From Xanthobacter aminoxidans (GTDB lineage: Bacteria; Pseudomonadota; Alphaproteobacteria; Rhizobiales; Xanthobacteraceae): 64,000 nt of DNA. Position numbers and translations under genes: made by a program. The stretch spans positions 248,001 through 312,000 of the forward strand of contig NZ_JAMJXC010000005.1 in assembly GCF_023571765.1 (NCBI RefSeq), read 5' to 3'. Position 1 is the stretch's first letter. Each line of letters begins with the position of its first letter. This document shows, piece by piece, positions 1 to 8,010 of the stretch. Under the pieces are notes generated by a model. It was given only the letters and a program-made list of their open reading frames with translations, did no database searches and was not told the DNA's origin.

Positions 1-1007
1 ACGAAGAAGGCGAGGCACAGCACCACGGGGATGGCGTTGCGCACCCGGTTCTCCGGGTCCTTCACGAAGGCCCGCGCGCCGGCGATGACGGCGATGAGCG
101 CGATGGTGCCGGCGATGTAGCGGAACAGCTCGATGTCGGAGAGCAGGTTCGGCAGGAACACGATGATGACGGCGCCGAGGATGGGCCCCAGCCGCGACTT
201 GCGCCCGCCCACCGTGACCGCCAGCAGGAACTGCACGGACAGCTCGAAGCCGAAATTGTTCGGCGCGATATATTGCTCGGAATAGGCGAACAGCGCGCCC
301 GCGAGGCCCGCGAGGCCGGCGGAGACCACGAAGGCCAGCACCTTGTGCTTGTACACCGACACGCCCATGCAATCGGACGCGATGGGGCTGTCGCGCAGCG
401 CCTCGAACGCCCGGCCGAGATGGGAGGCGAGGATGCGGTTGATGATGATGAGCGTCAGCACCAGCGCGATGGCGGCGATGTAGTAATATTCCACTTCCTT
501 CATGCGCTTCAGCGACATGTCGAACAGCGGAATGCTGTCGCCCAGCCAGCGCAGGTCGAGGAAGAGGGGCGTGGTCAGCTTGATGCCGAGCGGGCCGTTG
601 GTGAGGTCCGTCATCTCGTTGATGAGGATCTGCACGATCGTGCCGAACGCCAGCGTCACCATGGCAAGATAAGGGCCGGTGACGCGCAGCGCCGGCAGCG
701 CCAGCACCACGCCGAACACGGAGGCAACGATGATCGCCAGCGGCAGCGCCGGCCAGAAGCCGATGCCGAAATGCATGGCGAGGCAGCCGGCCGTGTAGGC
801 GCCGATGCCGAATAGCGCGGCATGGCCGATGGACACCTCGCCCGTATAGCCGAACACCACATCGAGCCCGAGCAGCAGGATCGAGAAGATGGCGATGGTG
901 ACGAGCAGGTGGAGATAATAGGGGCTCGTCACCACGAAGGGCAGAACGACGAGCACCGCGAGGCCGAGGAGCGACCCCGTGGAGGAGAGGAGGCGGCGCG
1001 CGAGCAT
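1..1007 (-). CDS. livM: Branched-chain amino acid-type ABC transporter permease LivM (partial, 3' end outside window)
   Basis: This is the second inner-membrane permease of a liv-type (HAAT family) importer. The frame opens with ATG at 1007 and stays open to the window edge, giving about 335 residues. The protein is very hydrophobic. It contains the LivM-typical stretch GYTGEVSIGHAALFGIGAY near residue 55, and a later segment reading GLAGLAGALFAYSEQYIAP followed by the conserved LLAVTVGGR cytoplasmic loop. The start lies 5 nt beyond the livH stop, so the two permeases are probably translated together. The C-terminus and any following livG/livF genes lie outside the window. The substrate cannot be told from the permease; leucine-type amino acids, amides, urea or aromatic acids are all known for this family. 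Confidence 0.9.
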   Translation of the reverse strand, partial: MLARRLLSSTGSLLGLAVLVVLPFVVTSPYYLHLLVTIAIFSILLLGLDVVFGYTGEVSIGHAALFGIGAYTAGCLAMHFGIGFWPALPLAIIVASVFGVVLALPALRVTGPYLAMVTLAFGTIVQILINEMTDLTNGPLGIKLTTPLFLDLRWLGDSIPLFDMSLKRMKEVEYYYIAAIALVLTLIIINRILASHLGRAFEALRDSPIASDCMGVSVYKHKVLAFVVSAGLAGLAGALFAYSEQYIAPNNFGFELSVQFLLAVTVGGRKSRLGPILGAVIIVFLPNLLSDIELFRYIAGTIALIAVIAGARAFVKDPENRVRNAIPVVLCLAFF

Positions 1008-1012
1008 GGGGC

Positions 1013-1912
1013 TCAGACCTTCTTGATGGTGGCGCGGCCGAACAGGCCCGAGGGCTTCAGCGAGAGCACCAGCAGCAGCAGGACGAGGCCGGGCACGTCC
1101 TTGTATCCGGTGGAGATGTAGTAGCCGGTCAGCGTCTCGGTGATGCCGAGGATGAGGCCGCCGACGATGACGCCCATGCCGCTGGACAGGCCGCCGATGA
1201 TGGCCACCGCGAACGCCTTCAGCCCCAGCACCGCGCCCATGGTGGCGCCGGTGAGGGTGACGGGGGCGATGAGCACGCCGGCGAAGGCCGCGGTCATGGA
1301 GGAGAGGGCATAGGAGAAGGTGATGACGCGCCGCGTGTCGATGCCCATCAGGCCCGCCGCGTCGCGGTCATTGGCGGTGGCCACCACGGCCTTGCCGAAG
1401 ATGGACCGCCGGTTGAAGATTTCCACCGCCAGCATGATGGCGAGCGCGCCGATGACGATGGCGATCTCCATGGGCTGGATGCGCACCGGCCCGATGGTGA
1501 GCGCCGCCTCGGGCAGCGGGGAGGGGAAGCGCAAGGCGTCGCGGCCCCAGATGTTCTCGGCGAGGTTGCGGAAGATGATGCCGAGGGCGATGGTCGCCAT
1601 GATCCAGCCGGCTTCGGACTTCGCCTTCACCGCCTGCCGCACGCCGAGCCATTCCACCACCGCGCCCTGCGCGAGGCCGAAGGCGAAGACGATGGGCAGC
1701 ATGAGCAGATAGGCCCACAGGGTGCCGAGCGCCTGCCCGATGAGGAAATTGATGGTGGTGAGGCCCACCAGCGCCCCCAGCATCAGGGCCTCGCCCTGGC
1801 CGAAGTTCAGGGTTTTCGAGGTGGCGAAGGTGAGCTGGTAGCTGAAGGCGATGACGCCGTAGATCATGCCTACGGCGATGCCGCTCACGATGAGCTGCGA
1901 CAGGACGTTCAT
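1013..1912 (-). CDS. livH: Branched-chain amino acid-type ABC transporter permease LivH
   Basis: This 299-residue polytopic inner-membrane protein pairs with LivM to form the translocation channel. I chose the ATG at 1912 because the protein then begins MNVLSQLIVSGIAVGMIYG, a usual LivH N-terminus. The open frame continues upstream to 2104, but that part reads as non-coding repeat sequence. Visible LivH hallmarks are the NFGQGEALMLGA segment in the first third and AIIGGLSSGMGVIVGGLILG near the end, the EAA-like coupling region. The gene follows the binding-protein gene on the same strand after a 321-bp gap holding a palindromic repeat element, and precedes livM by 5 nt. Confidence 0.92.
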   Translation of the reverse strand: MNVLSQLIVSGIAVGMIYGVIAFSYQLTFATSKTLNFGQGEALMLGALVGLTTINFLIGQALGTLWAYLLMLPIVFAFGLAQGAVVEWLGVRQAVKAKSEAGWIMATIALGIIFRNLAENIWGRDALRFPSPLPEAALTIGPVRIQPMEIAIVIGALAIMLAVEIFNRRSIFGKAVVATANDRDAAGLMGIDTRRVITFSYALSSMTAAFAGVLIAPVTLTGATMGAVLGLKAFAVAIIGGLSSGMGVIVGGLILGITETLTGYYISTGYKDVPGLVLLLLVLSLKPSGLFGRATIKKV

Positions 1913-2075
1913 GACGGTCTCCGGAAGGGGGCGCGGCCCCCGCGTCGGGGCAGGGTTCCGGGCGAACCGGCCGCCGCGCTCTATTGGCGCGGCGATCCGA
2001 ATGGTGTGGGCGAAGGGGCGGGTGGCGGTCGGGGGAAGGGGCTGCCAGAGCCCGCCCCCGCCGGCCCCTCCCAGT

Positions 2076-2191
2076 GCCGTCATGCCCCGGCTTGTCCGGG
2101 GCATCCACTTCGCCGCTGGGCCGGCGCCCTTTCATCCGGGCGGCCTCCCAGACTTTCCGTGGGTCCCCCGGACAAGCCGGGGGACGACGGT
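2076..2191. repeat. REP-like palindromic element, copy 1 (between binding-protein and livH genes)
   Basis: The 321-bp gap between livH and the binding-protein gene (1913-2233) holds no gene. It carries two hairpin motifs in opposite orientation. The first is TGCCCCGG-cttgt-CCGGGGCA at 2083-2103. The second is GTCCCCCGG-acaag-CCGGGGGAC at 2163-2185. The complementary loops cttgt and acaag show that the two motifs are inverted copies, so the whole block can fold as two small hairpins or one long stem. A second copy with the same design lies at 25267-25381 in the equivalent position of another liv operon. By analogy with enterobacterial REP sequences it may stabilise the upstream binding-protein mRNA; that role is inferred. 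Confidence 0.85.
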
Positions 2192-2233
2192 GCAGTCGAG
2201 GGCGGGGCGGCCGGAACTCGAGGCCGCTCAGCC

Positions 2234-3454
2234 TCAGTTCTTGGGCTTCACACGCACCGCCTTGTCGCCGGCGATGTCTTCGGGATGGGCGGCGACGACG
2301 CGGCCGTCCTTGACGAGGCCGAACACCGGGATGTTGGCGGTGATGGCTTCGTGGTCGGTGGCGGAGAAGGGCTTGTCGTAGACGGTGACGACGCCCTCGA
2401 CCTTGGTGTTGAGGTTTTCCAGCGCGTCGCGGACCTTGCGGCCGTCGGTGGAGCCGGCCTGCTTGATGGCGGCGGCGAGCAGCAGGACCGAATCATAGCC
2501 CTGCGCGGCCGAGACCGGCGAAGGCATGCGATCGATCTTGTAGGCGGCCTGATAGGCCTCGATGAACGCCTTGCGCTTGGGGGTGTCGGGCAGCTGGATG
2601 AAGGTCTGCGGCATCATCGCGCCGTTGCCGTTGGCACCGGCGGTGTCGATGAAGTTGGCCATGGAGAGCGTCCACGAGCCGATCATGGGCACCTTCCAGC
2701 CGAGCTTGGCCATGCCGTTGGCGATCTGCGCCAGCTCGGGGCCGATGGCGTAGGTCAGCACCACGTCGGCGCCGGCTTCCTTGGCGCGCAGCAGCTGCGC
2801 GGTCATGTCGGTATCGCCGATGTTGAACTTCTCTTCGGCGACCGGCTTCACGCCCATGGTGGCGAGGGCCTTCACCAGATCGGCGCGGCCGAGCTGGCCG
2901 TAATTGGTCGAGTCGGCGAGGATGGCCGGCTTCTTGAAGCCCTGCCGCTTCACCGCTTCCTCGGCGATCATGGCGCTCTGGATGGCGTCGTTGGCGGAGG
3001 TGCGGAAGATGTAGTTGTTCTTGTTGTCCGGCGGCACGAACTGCTTGGAGATCAGGGTGCCGGTGGCCACGTTGTTGATCACCGGAATCTCGGCTTCCTG
3101 ATAGAAGCGCTGGGAGGCGAGGGCGACGCCGGTGTTGATGTAGCCGAGGGTGGCGACGACGCCTTCCTTGTTGATCAGCTCCTGGGCGATCTGCACGCCC
3201 ACCTCGTTCTTGGCCTCGTCATCGCGTTCGATGAGCTGCAGCGGACGGCCGAGCACGCCGCCGGCCTTGTTCACCTCTTCCACGGCGAGCTTCACGCCGT
3301 CGCGCATGCTGACGCCCATGGAGGACGAGCCGCCGGTGAAGGGGCCGGTCAGGCCGATTTTGATGGGGTCGGCGGCGTAAGCTGCACCGGAAAAGGCAAG
3401 CCCGAAAACGGCAACGCCTGCGGCCAAAGCCGCGACCATGCTCCTCAGTCGCAT
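2234..3454 (-). CDS. Branched-chain amino acid-type ABC transporter substrate-binding protein
   Basis: This 406-residue periplasmic type I binding protein delivers substrate to the LivH/LivM permease. A signal peptide covers residues 1-27 (cationic start, hydrophobic core, AYA cleavage site). The mature protein begins ADPIKIGLTGPFTGG, the standard opening of the LivJ/LivK (Peripla_BP_6) fold, followed by GVKLAVEEVNKAGGVLG and the EVPVINNVATG-type hinge region (here EIPVINNVATGT). GGGAG sits about 8 nt before the ATG. It is the first gene of the operon, followed by a palindromic repeat and livH. The specificity is unknown; the family covers amino acids, amides, urea and aromatic acids. Confidence 0.92.
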   Translation of the reverse strand: MRLRSMVAALAAGVAVFGLAFSGAAYAADPIKIGLTGPFTGGSSSMGVSMRDGVKLAVEEVNKAGGVLGRPLQLIERDDEAKNEVGVQIAQELINKEGVVATLGYINTGVALASQRFYQEAEIPVINNVATGTLISKQFVPPDNKNNYIFRTSANDAIQSAMIAEEAVKRQGFKKPAILADSTNYGQLGRADLVKALATMGVKPVAEEKFNIGDTDMTAQLLRAKEAGADVVLTYAIGPELAQIANGMAKLGWKVPMIGSWTLSMANFIDTAGANGNGAMMPQTFIQLPDTPKRKAFIEAYQAAYKIDRMPSPVSAAQGYDSVLLLAAAIKQAGSTDGRKVRDALENLNTKVEGVVTVYDKPFSATDHEAITANIPVFGLVKDGRVVAAHPEDIAGDKAVRVKPKN

Positions 3455-3486
3455 CTTCTACTCCCTGTGTTCCCGATTATTCGGTT

Positions 3487-3492
3487 ATTATA
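3487..3492 (-). promoter_or_regulatory. Candidate -10 box for the liv-type operon
   Basis: On the minus strand a perfect TATAAT hexamer lies about 33 nt upstream of the binding-protein start, in an AT-rich patch within GC-rich DNA. No good -35 match lies 16-18 nt further upstream, so an activator or an alternative sigma factor may be needed. Next to it, at 3473-3484, is a small inverted repeat CCGA-ttat-TCGG that would fall in the leader or an operator. This is a sequence-pattern call only. Confidence 0.4.
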
Positions 3493-3760
3493 CTTTTGTA
3501 GTACCCGCCCGCTCGGTGGCGGGGCGGCTCTCAATCGTTTAAGCGAATTGAGCGGGGCGCGCCACCATAACCTAGCGGAATGTCGGGTTCGGCCTTTGCT
3601 GCTGCCGTTTTTGCAGGCAGCCGCACGCTCGCGATACGGGTCGCCGGTGATTTCGGACCACGCATTGTTGAAGCAATGAGCAAGATGTGATCGCGCGATA
3701 CGCCTCCCGGCGCGGTCTTCCCGCAGTTGCGTTCAGGTTTTTGCATCTGCGAAGGTGTCG

Positions 3761-3790
3761 TTGACGCAGGGGGCAGCCGCCGCCTATGGT
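3761..3790 (+). promoter_or_regulatory. Candidate sigma-70-type promoter for the btuBFCD riboswitch transcript
   Basis: TTGACG at 3761-3766 and TATGGT at 3785-3790 are separated by 18 bp, an acceptable housekeeping promoter. The predicted transcription start, around 3797, falls right at the 5' side of the cobalamin riboswitch, which makes this placement convincing. The rest of the divergent gap (3493-3760) shows no other recognisable signal. Confidence 0.6.
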
Positions 3791-3982
3791 CGCGGTGACG
3801 GTTCCCGCAAGGGATCAAAAGGGAACGCGGTGCTCCGGTCTCACCGGAAATGCCGTGGCTGCCCCCGCAACTGTAAGCGGCGAGTCCTCTGCCATCAGCC
3901 ACTGGGTCGCGAGACCTGGGAAGGCGGCAGTCTGGGCGATGACCCGCGAGCCAGGAGACCTGCCGTCAGCCGTGGTCACGCG
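3791..3982 (+). promoter_or_regulatory. Cobalamin riboswitch (adenosylcobalamin family, RF00174-type)
   Basis: The conserved pieces appear in the right order: AAAAGGGAA near 3817, GCGGTG, CCGCAACTGT at about 3865, GCCACTGG near 3898, GGGAAGG near 3918, and the hallmark GAGCCAGGAGACCTGCC at 3948-3964. The ends can pair as P1: GTGAC at 3795-3799 with GTCAC at 3975-3979, with CGC/GCG flanks. It sits about 100 nt before a TonB-dependent receptor gene. Known members repress B12 uptake and synthesis genes when cobalamin is plentiful. No T-rich terminator hairpin follows before the btuB start, so control at translation initiation is the more likely mode (inference). Confidence 0.96.
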
Positions 3983-4087
3983 CGAGCACGTCGGGCGGGG
4001 TTCTCCTGATGGCGGTTTTTCCGGGCCCGATGTGGCCGGGGATGCCTCGTTCGCGGTGACGGACCACCCGTGCCGTCGAGTGCCTTC

Positions 4088-6061
4088 ATGTCTTCCGCCG
4101 TCCTGTCCCGATCCCGCCGCGCGCTGCCGGCTGCGGCCCTGCTCACGCTCGCCTGTGTTCCGCCCGCGCTCGCCCAGACGGCGGACGACCAGAATGCGGG
4201 CGACCTGCCCGAACTGGTGGTGAGCGCCACCGGCATTCCCACGCCCGAGACCGAGGTGGCGAGTTCCGTCAGCATCGTCACCGAGCAGGACATCGCCCGC
4301 AACCAGCAGCGCACCCTGCCGGACGTGCTACAATCGCTGCCCGGCCTCAACGTGGTGCAGACCGGCGGGCCGGGCGGCACCACCTCGGTGTTCATCCGCG
4401 GCACCAATTCCAACCATGTGAAGGTGCTGATCGACGGCATCGACGCCGGCAACCCCGCCGCCACCAACGGCGCGTTCGATTTCGGCAAGCTGCTGGCGTC
4501 CGATCTCGAGCGGGTGGAGGTGCTGCGCGGCCCGCAGTCCGGCCTCTACGGCTCGGATGCTATCGGCGGCGTCATCTCCATCACCACCAAGAAGGGGGAG
4601 GGGCCGCCCAAGGTTTCCGCCTATGCGGAGGGCGGCGCGCTCGGCACCTTCAACCAGTATGCGAGCCTCACCGGCGCCACCGAGAAGCTGGCCTATTCGT
4701 TCAACGTCACCCACTTCTCGTCCACCGAGATCCCGGTGACGCCGCAGAACATCGTGCCCCCCTTCTGGCCGCGCAATCCCAACGCCTATGACAACTGGAC
4801 CTACTCCACCCGGCTCGACTGGCAGGCCACGGAAACCTTCGCGGTGAATTTCGTCGCCCGCTACATCGATACCAGCCTCGCCTTCACGCCGGACGTCTTC
4901 CCCCCGCCCACCTATGCCGGCATCCCGGCGGCGCTGCGCTCCACCGCCTATACGGGCATGTTCTTCACCAAGGGGGAGGGCGTGTGGACCGCGCTGGATG
5001 GCGCTCTCGTCACCTCCTTCGGCGCGAGCGAGCTGACCACGTCGAACCCCACCGTGGGGCCGAACCCGAGCGTGAACGGCACCTATGACGGCGACCGGCA
5101 GGTCTATTACGTGCGCTCCAACTATCTGATGGCGCCGGGCCAGAACCTGCTGGTGGGCGCCGAGCGGCGGAACGAGTCCATCACCTCCTCCACCGCCTAC
5201 ACCAGTGTGGACGCTTCCACCGGCGACACGGGCGTCTATGCCGAGTACCAGGGCAACGTCTGGAACCGGCTCTTCTTCGCCGCCAACGTGCGCTACGACG
5301 CCGACGACAGCTTCGGCGACCACACCACCTTCCGCCTCGCCCCGGCGCTGCTGTTCGACGAGACCGGCACCAAGCTGAAGGCGAGCTACGGCACCGGCTT
5401 CAAGGCGCCCACGCTCTACCAGCTCTACGCGCCCTACTACGGCAATTTGAACCTCCAGCCGGAGGAGAGCGAAGGCTGGGATGCCGGCTTCGAGCAGAAG
5501 GCGTTCGGCGAGCGGGTACTGTTCGGTGTGACGTACTTCCACAACAACATCACCAATCTCATCAGCTACGATCCGGTGACGTTCCAGAACGTCAACATCT
5601 CCAGCGCCGTGACCCAGGGCGTGGAGGCGTTCGTGGCGGTGAAGGTGACGGACCGCATCGATGCGCGGGTGGACTACACCTACACCGACGTGGTGGGCTA
5701 TGTGCCGCCGGGCCAGCCCTTCGGTGCCGCCTGCGCGCCCATCAACGCCACCTCCTGCTATCCCCTGCGCCGGCCCAACAACAAGGTGAGCCTCACCCTC
5801 GGCTGGCGGCCGACCGACGAACTCGATCTGGCGGCGAGCCTCGTCTATGCCTCCTCCTGGTGGGACATCGTGCGCCTCACGTCGAACTACATCGACCAGC
5901 CCGGCTATACCGTGGTGAATCTGGCGGCCAACTACCGGCTGAATACCGTCACCACCGTGTTCGGGCGCATCGACAATCTGTTCAACCAGACCTACGAGAA
6001 CCCCAACGGCTTCCTCGCCCCCGGCTTCGGTGCCTATGGCGGGGTGAAGCTCACGTGGTGA
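4088..6061 (+). CDS. btuB: TonB-dependent vitamin B12 receptor BtuB
   Basis: This outer-membrane receptor for cobalamin uptake has 657 residues from the ATG at 4088. I preferred that start to an in-frame GTG at 4070 because it gives a clean signal peptide ending in PPALA before QTADD. A TonB-box-like LPELVVSAT follows, then the plug domain with LPDVLQSLPGLNV, VFIRGTNSNHVKVLIDG and RVEVLRGPQSGLYGSDAIGG. After the plug comes a beta-barrel of about 500 residues. The chain ends in KLTW, with the terminal aromatic residue expected for barrel insertion. The upstream cobalamin riboswitch and downstream btuFCD genes make B12 the likely substrate. The stop codon lies inside the first unit of a 14-bp tandem repeat. 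Confidence 0.93.
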   Translation: MSSAVLSRSRRALPAAALLTLACVPPALAQTADDQNAGDLPELVVSATGIPTPETEVASSVSIVTEQDIARNQQRTLPDVLQSLPGLNVVQTGGPGGTTSVFIRGTNSNHVKVLIDGIDAGNPAATNGAFDFGKLLASDLERVEVLRGPQSGLYGSDAIGGVISITTKKGEGPPKVSAYAEGGALGTFNQYASLTGATEKLAYSFNVTHFSSTEIPVTPQNIVPPFWPRNPNAYDNWTYSTRLDWQATETFAVNFVARYIDTSLAFTPDVFPPPTYAGIPAALRSTAYTGMFFTKGEGVWTALDGALVTSFGASELTTSNPTVGPNPSVNGTYDGDRQVYYVRSNYLMAPGQNLLVGAERRNESITSSTAYTSVDASTGDTGVYAEYQGNVWNRLFFAANVRYDADDSFGDHTTFRLAPALLFDETGTKLKASYGTGFKAPTLYQLYAPYYGNLNLQPEESEGWDAGFEQKAFGERVLFGVTYFHNNITNLISYDPVTFQNVNISSAVTQGVEAFVAVKVTDRIDARVDYTYTDVVGYVPPGQPFGAACAPINATSCYPLRRPNNKVSLTLGWRPTDELDLAASLVYASSWWDIVRLTSNYIDQPGYTVVNLAANYRLNTVTTVFGRIDNLFNQTYENPNGFLAPGFGAYGGVKLTW

Positions 6062-6126
6062 GGTTTGGTTGGTGAGGTTTGATTGGTGAGGAATGATCGG
6101 TGAGGTTTGATCGGTGAGGTTTTGGT
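6057..6126 (+). repeat. Five tandem 14-bp repeats rich in Shine-Dalgarno-like sequence, between btuB and btuF
   Basis: Five consecutive 14-bp units begin at 6057, 6071, 6085, 6099 and 6113. The consensus is GGTGAGGTTTGATY. Units two and four differ at one base, and the third and fifth carry a few changes. Each unit holds GGTGAGG, which resembles a ribosome-binding site. The array starts inside the btuB stop codon and ends on the GTG that probably starts btuF. Because 14 is not a multiple of three, gain or loss of a unit would change which upstream TTG or GTG is in frame with btuF and the number of ribosome-docking sites. The array structure is seen directly; any effect on expression is inferred. 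Confidence 0.92.
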
Positions 6127-7024
6127 GAAAGGCGCGGCGGCCGGGCTGATGCTCGCGGCCCTTCTGGCCTGCGCTCCGGCGCGGGCGGGGGAGGCCCATG
6201 GTCCGCCGCTCGCCCGGCCACGCGTCGTCTCCCTCAATCTGTGCACGGACGAGCTGGCCCTGCGCCTCGCCGATCCCGGGCAGGTGCTGTCCATCACCCA
6301 TCTCGCGCGCGATCCGCTCGCCTCCAACGTGGCGGAGATCGCGCGCGACGTGCCGGTCAATCGCGGGCTGGCGGAAGAGGTGGTGCCGCTGAAGCCGGAC
6401 CTCGTGCTTGCCGGCGCCTACACCACCCGCACCGCCACCGCCGTGCTGCGCCGCCTCGGCTTCGAGGTGCTGGAGCTGACGGAACCGCAGACCCTCGACG
6501 AGGCCTATGCGCAGATCCGCATGGTGGCGGCGCGGCTCGGCGTGCCGCAGCGGGGCGAGGCCATGGTGCGGGAGATGAAAGAGGCATTCGCCCGCCTGCC
6601 GCCGGTGGCGGGGCCGCGCCCCACCGCCGTGGTGCTGCGGCCCAACGGCTTCACCACCGGCCGCGGCTCGCTGGCGGACGAACTGATGGAGAAGGCCGGC
6701 CTCACCAACCTCGCGGCCCAGCTCCCCACCGACAAGATGGGCCAGCTGGCGCTGGAGGAGATCGTGCGCGCCGCGCCCGATCTCGTGGTGGTGAATGCCG
6801 ATGAGGCGGCGGCGCCCTCGCTCGCCGACGCCCTGCTGCACCACCCCGCGCTCGCCCCCTTCAAGGACCGCACGCTGGCGCTGCCGCTCAAGCTGTGGAC
6901 CTGCGCCGGGCCGGACCTCGCCGAGGCGGCGGCGCAGCTCGCGGCGGCGCGGGCGCGGCTCGCCGGTCCGGAAGCGGCGCGACCGGCGGCCGTCCACCAC
7001 GCATCCGCCGAGGGTATGCGCTGA
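6125..7024 (+). CDS. btuF: Cobalamin ABC transporter periplasmic binding protein BtuF
   Basis: This periplasmic binding protein of the Peripla_BP_2 (FepB/BtuF) family has 299 residues from the GTG at 6125, which has GGTGAGG 6 nt upstream. A TTG at 6107 in the same frame is an alternative, and both lie inside the tandem repeat array. The N-terminus (VKGAAAGLMLAALLACAPARAG) is a signal peptide. The mature part opens with RVVSLNLCTDELALRL and ITHLARDP, typical of this family, and later has the PDLVLAGAYTTR strand and LPTDKMGQLALEEIVRAAPD. Its stop codon overlaps the btuC start (TGATG). It carries cobalamin to BtuC; the role is assigned from the riboswitch and operon. Confidence 0.87.
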   Translation: MKGAAAGLMLAALLACAPARAGEAHGPPLARPRVVSLNLCTDELALRLADPGQVLSITHLARDPLASNVAEIARDVPVNRGLAEEVVPLKPDLVLAGAYTTRTATAVLRRLGFEVLELTEPQTLDEAYAQIRMVAARLGVPQRGEAMVREMKEAFARLPPVAGPRPTAVVLRPNGFTTGRGSLADELMEKAGLTNLAAQLPTDKMGQLALEEIVRAAPDLVVVNADEAAAPSLADALLHHPALAPFKDRTLALPLKLWTCAGPDLAEAAAQLAAARARLAGPEAARPAAVHHASAEGMR

Positions 7025-8010
7025 TGCCGTCGCGCGTGGTCCTCGCCCTTGGCCTTCTGGTGCTGGTGCTGTTCTCAGCCTCGGTGGCGGTGGGCTATGC
7101 GCCGCTCGATTTGCGGGCCGCCTTCGGCGATCTTCTCGCCGGCCGGCAGAGCCTTGCGGCGCTGGTGCTGTCCGAACTGCGCCTGCCGCGCGCCATCCTC
7201 GGCGCGGCGGTGGGCTTCAGCCTCGGCCTCACCGGAGCGGCCTTGCAGGGGCTGATGCGCAATCCTTTGGCCGATCCCGGCGTGGTGGGCGTCTCCGGCG
7301 CGGCGGCGCTGGGGGCGGTCATCGCCTTCTATTTCGGCTTCTCCGCCTCCTTCGCGCTGGCGCTGCCCTTGGGTGGGCTGATGGGCGCGGCGGCGGCGAC
7401 CGCCGTGCTGCTGGCGCTCGCGGCGCGGGGGGCGGGGACGGTGATGCTGATCCTCGCCGGCGTCGCTCTCTCCAGCCTCGCGGGCGCGCTCACCGCGCTG
7501 GCGCTCAATCTTGCGCCGAGCCCCTATGCGGCGCTGGAGCTGGTGTTCTGGCTCATGGGCTCGCTCGCCGACCGCAGCCTCGTGCATGTGGCGCTGGCGC
7601 TGCCCTTCATGGTGGTGGGCTGGGGGCTGGTGCTCGCCACCGGCCCGGCGCTCGATGCCCTCACACTGGGCGAGGACGCGGCCGAAAGCCTCGGCTTCCC
7701 GCTGCGCCGGGTGCGGCTGCTGGTCATCGGCGGCACGGCGGCGGCGGTGGGGGCGAGCGTGGCGGTGGCGGGGGCCATCGGCTTCGTGGGGCTGGTGGTG
7801 CCGCATCTGGTGCGTCCGCTGGTGGGCCACCGGCCGGGCCGGCTCTTGGCCGCGAGCGGGCTTGCCGGCGCGGCGCTGACCCTCGGGGCGGACATCGTGG
7901 TGCGGCTCGTGCCCACCCGGCCGGAGCTTCAGCTCGGCGTGGTGACGGCACTCATCGGCGCGCCCTTCTTCCTGTTCCTCCTCGCCCGGCTCAGGGGGAG
8001 GGAGGCATGA
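7024..8010 (+). CDS. btuC: Cobalamin ABC transporter permease BtuC (FecCD family)
   Basis: This 328-residue, very hydrophobic protein of the FecCD family should form the inner-membrane channel for B12. Family signatures are visible in order: LRLPRAILGAAVGFSLGLTG near residue 55, ALQGLMRNPLADPGVVGVSG just after, the AAESLGF loop that contacts the ATPase near residue 220, and GAIGFVGLVVPHLVRPLVGH near 260. The start ATG overlaps the btuF stop and the end overlaps the btuD start (ATGA), indicating translational coupling of the three transporter genes. Iron-siderophore permeases share the fold, so the B12 assignment rests on the riboswitch. Confidence 0.93.
   Translation: MPSRVVLALGLLVLVLFSASVAVGYAPLDLRAAFGDLLAGRQSLAALVLSELRLPRAILGAAVGFSLGLTGAALQGLMRNPLADPGVVGVSGAAALGAVIAFYFGFSASFALALPLGGLMGAAAATAVLLALAARGAGTVMLILAGVALSSLAGALTALALNLAPSPYAALELVFWLMGSLADRSLVHVALALPFMVVGWGLVLATGPALDALTLGEDAAESLGFPLRRVRLLVIGGTAAAVGASVAVAGAIGFVGLVVPHLVRPLVGHRPGRLLAASGLAGAALTLGADIVVRLVPTRPELQLGVVTALIGAPFFLFLLARLRGREA

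Noticed and set aside
3531-3902. A 123-codon open frame on the minus strand across the cobalamin riboswitch
   Set aside because: It is antisense to a firmly identified riboswitch and has no recognisable protein features.
4328-7000. An 890-codon open frame on the minus strand opposite btuB and btuF
   Set aside because: It is antisense to two well-supported genes, its protein is rich in Arg, Gly and His with no domain, and it arises from high GC at third codon positions of the true genes.
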